Origin: Enchytraeus crypticus
Taxonomy: Eukaryota; Annelida; Clitellata; Enchytraeida; Enchytraeidae
Reading direction: 5' to 3'
NCBI GenBank assembly: GCA_905160935.1
Contig: CAJHZI010000737.1
Coordinates: 102,001 to 166,000, forward strand
DNA: 64,000 bases
Shown here: positions 36,629 to 49,519 of the stretch, piece by piece
How positions within the stretch are numbered: the stretch's first letter is position 1
Layout: each line of letters starts with the position of its first letter
Position numbers and translations under genes: made by a program
The notes under the pieces: generated by a model
The model's database searches: none
Told to the model about the DNA's origin: nothing
The model's input: only the letters and a program-made list of their open reading frames with translations

Positions 36629-39600
36629 GTGTTCTGTCAAGTGGCAGGTTCATGGTAGGTATTCATACTCAAAGTCTGCTTTAACTTGTTAATCGATATA
36701 CCTCCACATACGGCAAGGCTATGTCTTACATATACCCTCCGTAACCGATAAATCGGGAAAAATACAGTTCAAAGTCTGCTTTAACTTGTTAATCGATATA
36801 CCTCCACATACGGCAAGGCTATGTCTTACATATACCCTCTGTAACCGATAAATCGGGAAAAATACAGTTTTTGAAGTATTTTCCATTGCCTTCCTCAATT
36901 CATGCTTAGTCGCCTCTTATGACACCTGTAGTTAAAGTTTGGTCCATTTTTCAGTGTCCCGGCTCAACAAGAGAAAATGTTTCAAAAGAAATTTTACAAA
37001 TCCTTAAATCTCTGAATTGAACCAATAACTAGAAAATTCATATTTGGTGCCATCAGATAAAGAATTTAGTCTCAGATTTAAAAATCAGTTGAGTAAGCTA
37101 CAAAAGTATTCAACCTATATTAATCTGCATTCTTATATTAAATTGATAGATTCTAGAACATTAACTAATTCAAGTAATTTCAATGTTTATATATAAGTTC
37201 TTCATTACTAAAATCTTAATGATTTGGAAGAGGGGTTTAGTGCCATTCTAGGGCATGAGCTTCAGAATCAAGAGGTCTGAGTTCAAACTCCAGGTCCGGT
37301 CATAGTACATAAACCACAGGTGTACAAAGATAATCTTCAATTCACGCTAGCTGAATTGCAATGAATAAGAACAGTGCAATGAAAATAACAAAAGTGATAA
37401 AACAGCAACTCCAGCAACGAAAGTCTAACGTGTTCTGTAAGTCAAATGAAAATAGAAGGACAAAGATATCACTCAAAACTTAATAGATAACTAAATAATT
37501 TTTCTTTCACCAATTTAATGAATTTCATAACTAAATTTTACAACACAGTGAACAACTAAATAATTATTGCTGTTTACTGTTGTCACTACCTAAAGTGTAT
37601 AAAAGAAGTGGATGAAACGATTAGAGAATTTAAATGAAAAGCGGTCATGCAGTCATGTGGTGCGCTTTTAAGTTTAAACGATAAGTGTGCCGCATGCAGT
37701 CCATAGTAGAAATGATCGAACCTTAGCTGCCCAGTTGATGAGCCAAGAGGGTATCATACCGCCAGGGTTGTCATAGTACTGCATGAATACTGTACAAATA
37801 CAAAACGTAACACTTAGGAATCCACAAAGTATAGACAAGTTACAACATATTAAGTAATAAACCCCTGGTTAAAAGGATACATAGGGTTGAGAATTACACA
37901 TAGATAGATTTAGATAAATGTGGTAGATAAATTTAAATAACTTTGGTAGAATAGATGAAATAAAAAGTCTTAAACTGAGATATTAATTAATACTAATAAC
38001 TTTCTGGACTGTCCACAGACTGGAAATACTTCATAAAACTTTATTAAATAGACAACTAAGTTTATGTCAAATTAAAACTTAAGATGAATTAATAGCCTTG
38101 ATTTGTATAATTGCTTGAAGGTATTTATTTGAATGACTGATTGATAGTATTGATTTGTATGACTTACAAATTAAGTAATTACAGAATTAGATAGTATTAT
38201 TTGATATAATTGCTTGACAGATAGCATTAGTATGACTGATTGAGAGTACTGATTTGTACAAATAATTCATATCAGTAACTTTTATTACTGAATATTAAGT
38301 AGCATGATTGATTGTAATTGAATTTGTAATACTAATTCAAAGCATACATGTAGATTTATATTACTGCTTAATAGCATCGATTAGCTGTAGAAAATCGTAC
38401 CTTTGCTAAGGCCCTGCCCATCATCAGTTATTGTAAGACTCTGGTTGTAGTCGCTGACTCTTATTACACCGGACACCGGCGGCTTACAGCTGAACGGAGC
38501 AGCACGTGCCAACACGACCCAAACGTGCCGCGAGCCAATGTCAAACTCCCTCACCCCTCTTACGTACGTGTACTGCATCGTGTGGATCCATTAAAGATTA
38601 CAACCGAACCGTAGCACTAATCAAATGAATCTTATCAAACCATAGAACTCATCAAATGCATCTTATCGAACCATAGCACTAATCAAATGAATCTTATCAA
38701 ACCATAGAACTAATCAAATGAATCTTATCAAACCATAGAACTAATCAAATGCATCTTATCAAACCATAGAACTAATCAAATGAATCTTATCAAACCACAG
38801 ACTAATCAAATGCATCTTATCAAACCATAGCACTAATCAAATGCATCTTATCGAACCATAGCACTAATCAAATTCATTTTATTAAACCATAGCACCAATC
38901 AAATGAATCTTATCAAACCATACAACTAATCAAATGATTCTTATCAAACCATAGAACTAATCAAATGCATCTTATCAAACCATAGCACTAATCAAATGCA
39001 TCTTGTCGAACCATAGCACTAATCAAATTCATTTTATCGAACCATAGCACCAATCAAATGCATCTTATCAAACCACAGGACTAATAAAATGCATTTATCG
39101 AACCGTTGCACTAAGCAAATGCATCACCATGTAACTACTGATAATGGAAGAAAGCAGTTTGTAGACAAGTAAATTTCAGAGTAATCACAAAATAAAATAT
39201 GACTTTAAAATGAGCATTTATATAAATATAAAAATTCACCAAACTATATAATTAATTAAGTGAATATTTTTATGAAAAACTGATATATGGTCAAATAATT
39301 ATGTGCAGCTGGCTCGTAGATAAAAATACTACATCCATTTCAAATGTCAATGTAAAGTATAAAATCTGATTTTCTGGTCAAAATAAATATACAGTACGTA
39401 CAAAATTCAGAAGTAGATTGAAAAGCCCATTTCAATGTTCATATAAGAGACTTTCCCCTGTCGAATCCGGGATAGTGAAGAATGGACCAACCATTCACTG
39501 CAAGTATCGTAAAAGGGGACTAAGCAAGAACTGAGGAATGCAATGAAAGACCAACTCAGCAGCTGTATTTTTACCTAGGTATAGGCTACATAAGGAATAG

Positions 39601-40141
39601 ACATTTGTGAAGCCCTTGATTAACTTGTTGATCTATAGACAGCTCTTTACAAAGCGTAAAAGTAGAACACGAGTATGAATAAGTACCTTGGATCAGCGAC
39701 TTGGCAGTCACTATCGATAGAGATGAGAGATTATCAAGATTTGTTAACATTAAAAGAAAAATTCCTAGGTCTTAATTATTAATAAAACATCCAAACAGAT
39801 GCAGAGGATACGTCGCGATGTGCCAGTGGAAAGGGGAACTTTACTCTCCAGTAGATTCCATTAACTCCATTCTCCGATATCTCACACAGTTCCTTAGCAT
39901 ATCCGTCCCATTTCTTGCGGTACTCTATGTCCATGTACACTCTCACACCCTCTGTAGGGCTAACGTTCAGAGTTCCGTAGACCTTGTACGAATAGAGCCC
40001 TGAAGCCTCATTATATCGGCGATATATTTTAATTCCATGTGTGTCTATGAACAGTTCCCACCCAACCACTTCAGGTTCTTCGATCTCGCTGGAAGCCGCT
40101 CGAAATTCCTCGTCTGAGAACAGCGATGGTGTGCCTTCCAT
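36411..40141 (-). CDS. PCTP: PCTP/STARD2-like START-domain lipid transfer protein
   Basis: Four exons: 40141-39812, 38572-38401, 37789-37722 and 36518-36411, phases 0, 1, 0, stop TAG at 36413-36411. The product is about 225 residues, close to vertebrate PCTP (214). It is a single START domain that by family carries phosphatidylcholine between membranes in the cytosol. Seen: GWELFIDTHGIKIYRRYNE near the start, VKFPFPLAHRDYTYVR, HVWVVLARA, SGVIRVSDYNQSL, YYDNPGGMIPSWLINWAAK and GVPNFLEDMNKAC, all in PCTP order. The start ATG at 40141 begins MEGTPSLFSDEEF, as expected. The C-terminus ends MAKK with no targeting signal. It is divergent with the MAIP1-like gene. Assignment to PCTP rather than STARD7/10 rests on overall order and length. 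Confidence 0.93.
36590..36970 (-). repeat. SINE-like family G copy with a 100-bp internal duplication
   Basis: CT run, then the inverted terminal hairpin and family body. 36671-36770 is repeated at 36771-36868 with one difference. Confidence 0.8.
37225..37315 (+). repeat. tRNA-like repeat fragment
   Basis: A-box-like 'tagtgccattctagg' and B-box-like 'gagttcaaactcc' are spaced as in a tRNA, but no full cloverleaf is evident. Confidence 0.35.
38600..39125. repeat. 31-bp minisatellite, about 16 copies
   Basis: Unit 'catagcactaatcaaatgca' plus 'tcttatcaaac'. It begins about 30 bp upstream (gene strand) of the acceptor of PCTP exon 2 (38572) and fills the end of intron 1. Confidence 0.95.
39455..39715 (+). 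repeat. SINE-like family G copy
   Basis: 'gtgaagaatggaccaacca' to 'gcgacttggcagtcact'; moderately diverged; intron 1 of the PCTP-like gene. Confidence 0.55.
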
Positions 40142-41397
40142 CTGTACAAAAAATTACACTTAAAAATGCATATTTATAAAAGATTATTCAAGAAATATCT
40201 TTTTAGCAATTAACTACAAAGATTCAAAACACTAATCTTCAATTTTAGTTTATCTATTTAAAATGTATTCTTGGCTCATCAAGTAGTTGTTCACCATTTT
40301 ACCCTTTTAAATATTCACCTGCCTGCTTTGAAAATAGTTAAGCGACCAAATTCCATGAAATTTGCCATTTTGTCAATATCAATTATTATAATTATCAATC
40401 TCAAGGGTTTCTAATATGCCCCAAGCTCAAATTTAAGACATGTATAAATTGTATATACTGAAATCTTAGAGCAGCTAGAGGGTAGCTGAATTTGATGCAC
40501 TGGTAGAGGTTGGGCTAGCACCCTTAAAAAAAAAAAAAAAAGCCTGCACTCAGTTTCATGGATGTTAAATCCAATCTATATTTACAATGACATCTGAAAA
40601 ACAGTTGTTCTAACAATCATATTTTAAAGATTTTATGTAAAATTTCAATCTTAATACAAAGCTTTTTCAAATCTAATGCATATAAACTTCAATAGAATTA
40701 TTCGTACTTCTCTAAATTCGAGAACCTTTTAATGTCAACTTTGATAAAATATAAACAAATTACGTTGGAATGACATTTAAATAACGGAATGAAAAGTTAT
40801 ATTTACATTAGTTTCCGAACACCGTCTAAACCCAACGTAATGTTATAAACAATTGAAAAAGCCAAATCGTCGTAATATGTTGCAATAAATTATTTTTGCT
40901 TTGTTCTAATAATACGCCTAAACAACAGAACAATGAAGGCTAAAAACAATCCGATACCTTAAATAAGCCTAAACCATCATCGACAGATGAATGTGCTAAT
41001 TTAAAAATAGATTAACTTTAATTTGAATGAGACGATTTTCGATACATAAATTCCGAAACAAATGAATTTCTTGCAAACATATGAATTTTTCTACATGAAT
41101 TTCATGTAAAACAGATTCTTATCAGCTATAACTTAAAGTTAACTATAAGTAAAGTGAAATATTTAAAATTGAGAATTGACCAGTATAATTCAGTCTCTAA
41201 CTTTAATTCAGCAAAATGGGCATATGTGCTAAATTTAGATTTGATTCTTCTTATATCGCTCAATATATTTGGAAAATTTGTTTCACAAAGTTACTGTAAC
41301 ATTTTTCACGCAAATAAAGTTTTATGTTAAATTCACACTATTAGTTATTGCGTAACTGAGATAGTACTCTTGGTTCATAAAATTGTCATTTCTTGCA
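40142..41397. promoter_or_regulatory. Shared divergent promoter interval, PCTP-like / MAIP1-like
   Basis: The two ATGs lie 1257 bp apart, facing away. The interval is AT-rich with a poly-A run at about 40527 and no visible repeat family. No TATA box or named site stands out, so the promoter call rests only on gene orientation. Confidence 0.4.
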
Positions 41398-43655
41398 ATG
41401 TCCGTGGTTAGAGTATCAAGGTGGGTCTTGGGAACTGTTCCAAGGAGTGGAAGTAGACTGAATTATAGCAGCCAAAACATCAGCCGTTTCTTACAGTTTG
41501 ACAAATCTTCCGTAATACCTAATGTGTCCTTGTGTAGAATGTATTCAGTCTATCGGGCATTGCATTCAGTTCGTTGTTCTTCATTGCCGAACTGTATGCC
41601 TATTAAAATGGCATCCTTGCCTCTCGGCTTGAAATTCTCGGATGGCTCGTATGAATCTTCTTACCGATCATGGAAAAAGGTTCCTTCTGAATTTAGGAAT
41701 GTGTCTTCGTACAGTGCGGATGGCAGTATTACATCCGTTAGACAGTTTTTCAGTAGTTCAGTTTTAAATTGTCACAGAGGTGGGGATGATGATGTGCCGG
41801 AAGATCAAAGGAGTGAGAGACCCTTGAAGTTGATGGAATTTGGCGAGAAAATCTGGCCAAGCATCTTCAAATCGATTAAAAATTTCTTCATGATGGTTTT
41901 GATTCGAGGATATTTTGATGAAGAATTTACTTCTCAAAACTTTCTAGCTGGAGCTGAGCAGGTAAATGATGGATCCTAACATTTAGCTATATTCTTTTAT
42001 TTTTTACAATATTTTACATATATAGAATTACATGGCCGATTTTATGACAAACAGTGATACAAACTGCAAGAAAGGTTTAAATAACGGTTTAAAGACAGTT
42101 GATGGTCTGTGATTGAATTGCGTTGTTGAGGAATACAAATGTGTTTACAAAATTAAGCTGATTGGTTAATCAGCAAGTTGTCAAAGCTGTGTTTGGCTGG
42201 CAGATAAAATCTGTGGAGGTTGTCTTTAAAGTTAATAACTGCACTGCTGTTTTTCTTTGCTTTTCTTACAGACATCTCTGTTGAGGATTAAATTATTTGA
42301 GATTTAAGATTATGCCCATTAATTAACTAAATAAATTTATTATATTACCAAATTAATTAAATGACCTAAGCCGTACTAAAATAGTAGCTGGGAAAGCTAA
42401 AAGAATAATGAACCAGTTACAGACTCAAAAGCAGAAAATAATGGAATACCTCGCCACTGATTATTTTGAATATTGCTATTTGAATGGATTATTCTAGACT
42501 CTAGATATAAGCCGATTAAATAAAATTCAAAATGTGTAAATTCATATTCATCTTTGTGCAGGCTATCTTTAGAGTGTCCACTCTGATCAGTATGGGAAAA
42601 TTTGATGAGTTAGAATCAATGGTAACCAAAGAGGTATGAAGTAAAGTCATTAGCTATGAACTTTTTAAATGATATATGTACATGACAGTATGTTTATAGT
42701 ATTTACTTCTTCGTGGTGTGTACAGTGAATTTAAGAATAGATACACAAAAATCTGAACGAGTCCTAAGAGTAAACTGAACCAAAACTGAGGAACGGAACT
42801 GGAAACTCTGTAAGCCATTTATTTCCCAAGCTATACGCTATGTATGGATAAGATGTAACTTATTGTGAAGAGACTAACTCATTGATAATAAAGTGCATGA
42901 AGCTAAACATGATTGAGCATGAAAGCAGCTTGTGAGTAAGAATATCTGATGATGTAACTGTGGTCATCTGCAGGTAGATGGTTAGCTGTTAAAAGATAGT
43001 GGCAATGGCTTGCATTCTCACTGAGATCACAAGTGGCTAGTTACCAGTAACATTATAATATAAGTTCTATAAAGCCGTAAGAAGTTTACTCAAGACTTGA
43101 GTATTGAGTGATACCTTGACTCAATCAATATCATTTACAAACAACACTAATTTGAGTCCTATCACAAATATTATTTCACATTTTTCAATAATTGTTATTT
43201 ATCGTGATCATTGTTGTTGATCTCTATGCGTTTAGGCAGTGAGAGAAATAGAACAGAATTATCGGCTGTTAGATGCTAAACAAAGAAGTCATCTTCACAT
43301 CAATCCAGCCGATATCTTTCTCCGATTTATCTATGAAATTGGCGTTATACTGGACGATGCGACAAGTAAGTGCTTCATAGCATTTACTAATACTACACAT
43401 TAGTCCTGGTTCTTCGAGTTGATTAAATTATAATTATTTAATCTACGATATTTATACCGTAGGTATATCACTGGTTAATTATGTACCAGAACAACTGAAG
43501 TGTTGCCAACTGCTCTAATCAAGTAACAAATTGTAATTGTATTTTTATTGGTAGGATCATAGACCTCAGAAGATTTATATATATATGTATATATATATAT
43601 ACATATATGTATATATATATATATGTATATATATATAATATAATCTATATGTATA

Positions 43656-43716
<61 letters not shown>

Positions 43717-45862
43717 TATATATATACATACTGCATGGTACACTCCCTTCTTAAAGCATGGCATCATAAGAATGATCCCACTCTTGTCTTATTGGTTTAT
43801 TTCTCGTTAGTGTTTGGTTCCTGGCAAAAATTACTTCCACTATCTTCTATGCTTAGATTTTCTTCATTGAGTTCCACGATATAATTTTAATTAATGATAA
43901 CTAAACTAGAGCACATGATAATTGATAGATAGTTTAATTAATTAATTAATTGGTAGCTGAATGATTGATTAGATAGAAGGTTCGTGGAGATCACAGCGGT
44001 GATACAGGGATGTCATGGGCTCGGGGAAGCGAAGGAGGGGGAGGGAAAAATCATGGAAGATCTAAAGAAAAATCAGGAAAATCTCTACGTCTGCAATTAC
44101 AGGTACTTCTGACTGAACGAATCTCTGACTGAACGAATCTCTGACTGAACAAATCTCTGACTGAACATATCTCTGAATGAACAAATCTATGACTGAACAT
44201 ATCTCTGACTGAACAAATCTCTGACTGAACAAATCTTTGAATGAACAAATCTCTGACTGAACAAATCTCCGACTGAACAAATCTCCGACTGAACAAATCT
44301 CCGACTGAACAAATCTCCGACTGAACAAATCTCTGACTGAACAAATCTCTGACTGACTGAACAAATCTCTGACTGAACATATCTCTGACTGAACAAATCT
44401 CTGACTGAACAAATCTTTGAATGAACAAATCTCTGACTGAACGAATCTCTGACTGAACAAATCTTTGACTGAACAAATCTCTGAATGAACAAATCTCCGA
44501 CTGAACATATCTCCGACTGAACAAATCTCCGACTGAACAAATCTCCGACTGAACAAATCTCTGACTGAACAAATCTCCGACTGAACAAATCTCCGACTGA
44601 ACAAATCTCTGACTGAACAAATCTCTCTCTGACTGAACAAATCTTTGACTGAACAAATCTCTGACTGAACATATCTCTGACTGAACAAATCTCTGACTGA
44701 ACAAATCTTTGAATGAACAAATCTCTGACTGAACGAATCTCTGACTGAACAAATCTCTGACTGAACAAATCTCTGAATGAACAAATCTCCGACTGAACAA
44801 ATCTCTGACTGAACAAATCTCCGACTGAACAAATCTCCGACTGAACAAATCTCCGACTGAACAAATCTCTGACTGAACAAATCTCCGACTGAACAAATCT
44901 CCGACTGAACAAATCTCCGACTGAACAAATCTCTGACTGAACAAATCTCTGACTGAACAAATCTTTGACTGAACAAATCTCTGACTGAGCAAATCTCTAA
45001 CTGAATGAATCACAGACTGATCTTACTTTGGACCTGTTTTAGAACTGCTGTACTCAGCACTGTCAATTAATTAATGATTATATTATTAATTGATGATATA
45101 TTTATTATTAATGTAAAATATTATTAATTATTGCATTAATGGCAATTATATTTCACACCGGCTAGTGTGTGAACTTGATGTATTCCTTTTTTCAAGTTAC
45201 GACGATTTTTTTACTAAATAGTCCCATATCTCCGAAAGTGAATTGTATTTTTTCAACAATCGTTGCATTAAATAAAATTGTATATTGTGACTTTATTTTA
45301 ATTTCATATAAATTTAGTGTCAAATATACTAAAAACGAAACATGTTTAATTCTTGTAAAGATTGTTTGATTGCACTGTTTATTTGCTCTTGAGAGTCGAT
45401 ATCATGAGAAATGGAACAAGGTGAACTCTGGAGATGATAAATATTATGAATAATATATGATAATAATAATATAATAATAATAATATAATAATAATAATAA
45501 TATAATAATAATAATAATATAATAATAAATATATGAAAAATATTCAAATAGCGCACTGACCAAATGGAAAATGGCAGAGCGGAATAGATTCCGGTCTGAT
45601 TCCTACTACCAGCATTAGCTGAGTGCAGGGTCTATTAGCTGCATTCAGTCGTCTACTCTCTACTGTATTCTTGTTCTTGTTTTGAGAGATTTTGCTATAC
45701 TATGTTATATTAAACTCCCTGTGTTATATTAAAATCCCTGTTTTATGTGACAGGTTTATTAGGGAGTACACTAAAGGAATTAACGATGATTGGACGATCA
45801 ACAAGCTCAATCACTTCCTCCCAGCAGAGCTAGCCAAGCGCTATGGACCCTTCGATCGCTAG
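41398..45862 (+). CDS. MAIP1: MAIP1-like mitochondrial m-AAA protease-interacting protein
   Basis: Exons seen: 41398-41961, 42562-42633, 43236-43365 and a last exon 45754-45862 with stop TAG. The start ATG gives [13 protein letters not shown], an Arg-rich mitochondrial presequence. Conserved blocks: [60 protein letters not shown] and [19 protein letters not shown], in MAIP1 (C2orf47) order. In human the protein binds AFG3L2 in the matrix and helps EMRE processing. Exon 3 leaves phase 1 and the last exon needs phase 2, and about 50 conserved residues between them are not found. A 37-nt phase-compatible candidate at 43463-43499 looks unconvincing. The intervening intron is filled by AT and 16-bp repeats. 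Confidence 0.88.
42765..42955 (+). repeat. SINE-like family G copy, decayed
   Basis: Recognised by 'actgaggaacggaact...', 'cccaagctatacgctatgta' and 'gagactaactcattgat'. Confidence 0.4.
43577..43720. repeat. (AT)n microsatellite
   Basis: AT and 'atatgt' run in the last intron of the MAIP1-like gene. Confidence 0.95.
44100..45010. repeat. 16-bp satellite, about 55 copies
   Basis: Unit 'ctctgactgaacaaat' with common variants 'ctccgactgaacaaat', 'ctttgaatgaacaaat' and 'ctctgactgaacatat'. Blocks of variants recur in the same order (from 44191, 44371 and 44663), a sign of higher-order duplication. All three minus-strand frames are open because the reversed unit contains no stop; this is arithmetic, not a gene. 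Confidence 0.97.
45440..45545. repeat. (AATAAT)n microsatellite
   Basis: 'ataataata' run with 'atataataat' breaks in the last MAIP1-like intron. Confidence 0.9.
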
Positions 45863-48800
45863 TGCTCTTACTTCTCTTCTGTCAGCTTGCGTATTCTCTC
45901 TCGGGTGTGTGCTAGGAACGGACTCACTCTACTCTGCTTTTGTTTGTGCATTCGTGGATGTTTTGTCATGGAATGGTGTAAATTTTGTCCGCTATATTGA
46001 TAGGGTCTGACTTTTTAAAGCGTGAGCTATAAAATTTGCTATTGTAACCTGCATAGGAAAGCTGCAGCAAAGGACATGGATAAGAACCCAGTAAATTTTA
46101 TTAATTGCAGTTTCAACCTAATTCTGATGTGGTTGAGTACTTTGTGCGCCTTGGTACCAGAATCTTTAGTAGATATGGGCGGTTCGCTGCTGCGTGTTGA
46201 TTGACACAATGGTTGTAGTGCATGTGCTTTCATGCATATATATATATATATATATCCCTTCACCTAGGTGCTTATATTGCGCACTCTTGTGTGTTGTGAA
46301 TTGATGCGCGACTGCACTGATGTCTGTGTGGGCATTTATCATAATATTACAATTATGCATGTATGCATTGCACTATTTGCTAGAATTCTTACATTTCTTG
46401 CACGAGATGTTTTCCTTAAATCTATGTCCTTACTGTCTGTGTCTAGCCTACACATACGTCGCTTGCACGTAGTATATGCTATGCACGTCGCTTGTGTGTA
46501 GTTTGAATAACTGACGTTGGTGTAGATCCTTTGTTGATAAAGGAATAATTGCATTAATCTTAATAATTAACAGTATGCATGTAGCATTAAGTCTAACTTT
46601 GAAATATTTGGCTGTAATTTGGTGCCTAGGTTTATCTATTTTTATATAACATAACGTCTGTGATGCAAGTGATGGACGAGTGAAGATGGAGCCTTTGATA
46701 TTTACCAACTTGTTACTGATTTTATTGTCAGCAACGAAGATTTATGGTGCTAGGTAATAAAATTACATGAAGTGAAGATCACCTAAAAATTGAGGACCTA
46801 ATAAATAAATAATAAATTAACACACTCTCACATTCACACGACACTAGGACATATACATTCTATGTTTTATGTGCAGCCAAAATAATAACAACCAGTTGTT
46901 ACTTCTGTGTATACAGAATAAAAGTTGAGCACTGAAAGTGCGACAGTTTTTACCTTCAGATTTTTACAAGTAAAATGTTGTTGAAATTGTATTGCTTTAT
47001 GCTTAATCTAAGCTAAATACAACAGAAATAATAGAACAATATATCAGAGTATTTGAGTCTGTTGATGCTGTACAACAGATGCCAAACAGATTCTAATTGC
47101 AATAGTTTAGAAATAAAATGCATACAAATATCACCAATTATTGTAGAATTCTTGACCTACACATTTAAAAACTTTAGCTGTCTGGATTAGAACTTGCAGA
47201 ATTTCTTAAAAATAAAAAGGGGTTATTTTATTTGATCAATCTGTATATTTACATTTACTCCTAGTATGTATATACTAGGCAATAGGCATATATCTACTTG
47301 CATATAAAACTGCATACAAGTATACTGTACTATATAATAGTAGGCTATAAGATAACCTTGATAGTACAGCTACGGTATGAAAACAGACGTTAATCTTAGC
47401 TAGCTTATCCTTTCACAGAGACACTAAGAGAATTACTTTATTATAAGTAATTTGACAATAGGACGATAAATAAAGTGTTTAACATTATATATTGTATCAA
47501 ACTCGCTCAGTCAAGCACAGTGACAGTAGTAAAATTCAACAGCAGACCTAAAAATATGCTACATCAAAACAACTAAGCTAAAGAGTATAGTAGAGTATTT
47601 TATGAAGTCTCTTTCATATCTAGAAATTAAAGCAGTTAAGCTTTTCAAGGGTCTGAAGCAACAACTGTAATAATATACAGAGATCATCTTTGCAATCTGC
47701 TTCAGCAAACACTTACTAGCTACAAAACTGCGTGCAATCACATGACCTCTGTATAGAAGAAGGATTGATAAATGTGAAATCAAATTATATTATAAATTAA
47801 AAAATAAAGTATCATAAGAGACTCATAACTATTACAAAATAAACATTACATAGAACTTACACTTAGTTACACCGAGCATTGTATAATACATAGTTAGCTA
47901 GTAGGTCATGAAGTTAATTTAAACTTTATAGATATTGAACACAGTAGATTAACAAGATCTTAAACAAGTAAAGCTTTGATACATACTCTAAAAACATTCA
48001 AAACAGATCTGATTTTACTCAAAAGTCAATAGTTAATTTGAGAGCAAATACTGCTGAATAAGTCTACAAGAAAAATTTATGTAACAGTTGCCTTCATTTG
48101 TTCTGTAGCCTATCGGCTTTTAGAATTTACATTTAAGGCGACAGCACTTGTAAATTAAATCCTTATAATTAAGATTCATAACTGAATTGGCATATAATTC
48201 AGCTTATAGCAACATAAGTGCTAGAAATTTACATACACAATTAGAATGTTGGCACAGAAGAAGAAAAAACAAAAATATATTTTGTTCAAAAAGAATAGCA
48301 ACAACATAGTCAGTAAATAGCGGATATATAAGCCTCAGGGAATCAGCAAGTTATATTTCTCTTAAAAATAAAGTTTTTTAATTAAAGAACCGCTTGTGCA
48401 AAGCGAGTATTTCAATTAAAACTAACTTTTAAAATTGCATCAAAATTCTTTAAATATCTAAAAAAAATTGAACCTTCATATCGGCAAGCTGCTTCGCTAT
48501 AATTACTAAGTGCGTACAATGCTCTGAAAGACTACCATATAACAAAGAGGATAGAATATGGCGTAATGGTGAGAGTGCTTGCCTCTGAAGAACTAGATTC
48601 ACAACTCAGGCCTACCAACAAGAAATCGATATCCCATATGGCCCTGAAAGGTTAATCATATATCTGAGCTTGCTGCATATAGTAAGCACCAGCATCAGCA
48701 GAAAGGATACACGGAAAGGAAGCAATGTCGCATACAGGTCAACACTCATGACACTGCTTAAGAAAAGGTTGTGCCGAGAAAACACCTGTACAATATTTAG

Positions 48801-49519
48801 GATTCCCAGCTGACTAATATATACTTCTGGGCCAATTTTTTAACAATAGCAATCACAATAAAACAAACAAGCATGAATGACAAGACACCCTATTAGCATG
48901 TCATATGTCTGACAGTTTCCTTAGGATCAAAAATAGTTACAATAACGATAAACTCGTCATAATTCCAGCTACACCTAAGGATTCAGTAAAACTATTAACC
49001 TTTAACAACTGAAAAAAGTCATAAATATAGCTAACATAAGAGATGTCTGAAACAAAGAAAAGAGGTTACAAGAGAACACAACAATTCGTTAGTGCAACAC
49101 TGTCGTAGCCACAATTATATTCAAAATGGTTCAGTAGCATCTATAGCGCTATCGTAGATCAACAGTCAATCAAACGAACAAAGCTATCAACTTTGAAAAT
49201 AAATATAACTATCCTATTACAAATCGTATTCAGTAAATATATTGATCAGGCAAAAAAAAGTTTAATTTAGAAAAGGAAAATTTTCAAGTCATAATTTTCT
49301 TAAAAAATTTAGCTTCACCAATTAGATCAAATGGCTAAATCAGCTGAGTGCGAGCCGACAGAGCCCTATGGTTTGAACTGTGCACCCAATGGATCGTGCG
49401 GCAGTGCTTCTGACATTGAGCAACGACAGTGTTGCTCTAGCGTGAAGAAACGTAGATACAGAACTAGAAAGCAGAGCTACAAGTAGACAGGCCTATATCA
49501 TAGAAACAATTCTCTCTTC
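45863..49519. other. Convergent intergenic region
   Basis: Lies between the stop codons of the MAIP1-like (plus) and CS-domain (minus) genes. AATAAA hexamers on plus include one at 46917-46922, a possible MAIP1 poly(A) signal. No other coding sequence is convincing. A SINE family H copy is at 48540-48760; the rest shows nothing I recognise. Confidence 0.4.
48540..48760 (+). repeat. SINE family H copy
   Basis: tRNA-like head 'ggcgtaatggtgagagtgct', then 'gatatcccatatggccctga' and 'aaggttaatcatatatctga', shared with the minus-strand copy at 17.2-17.36 kb. Confidence 0.5.

Noticed and set aside
43995-44100. A phase-compatible Gly-rich block between MAIP1-like exons
   Set aside because: It has splice-like ends but its sequence ([12 protein letters not shown]) has no likeness to MAIP1 and its exit phase does not fit the last exon.
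44051-45013. A 320-codon minus-strand reading (and two overlapping ones of 304 and 257 codons)
   Set aside because: It is the 16-bp satellite read in all three frames; the reversed unit has no stop codon, so length carries no evidence of coding.
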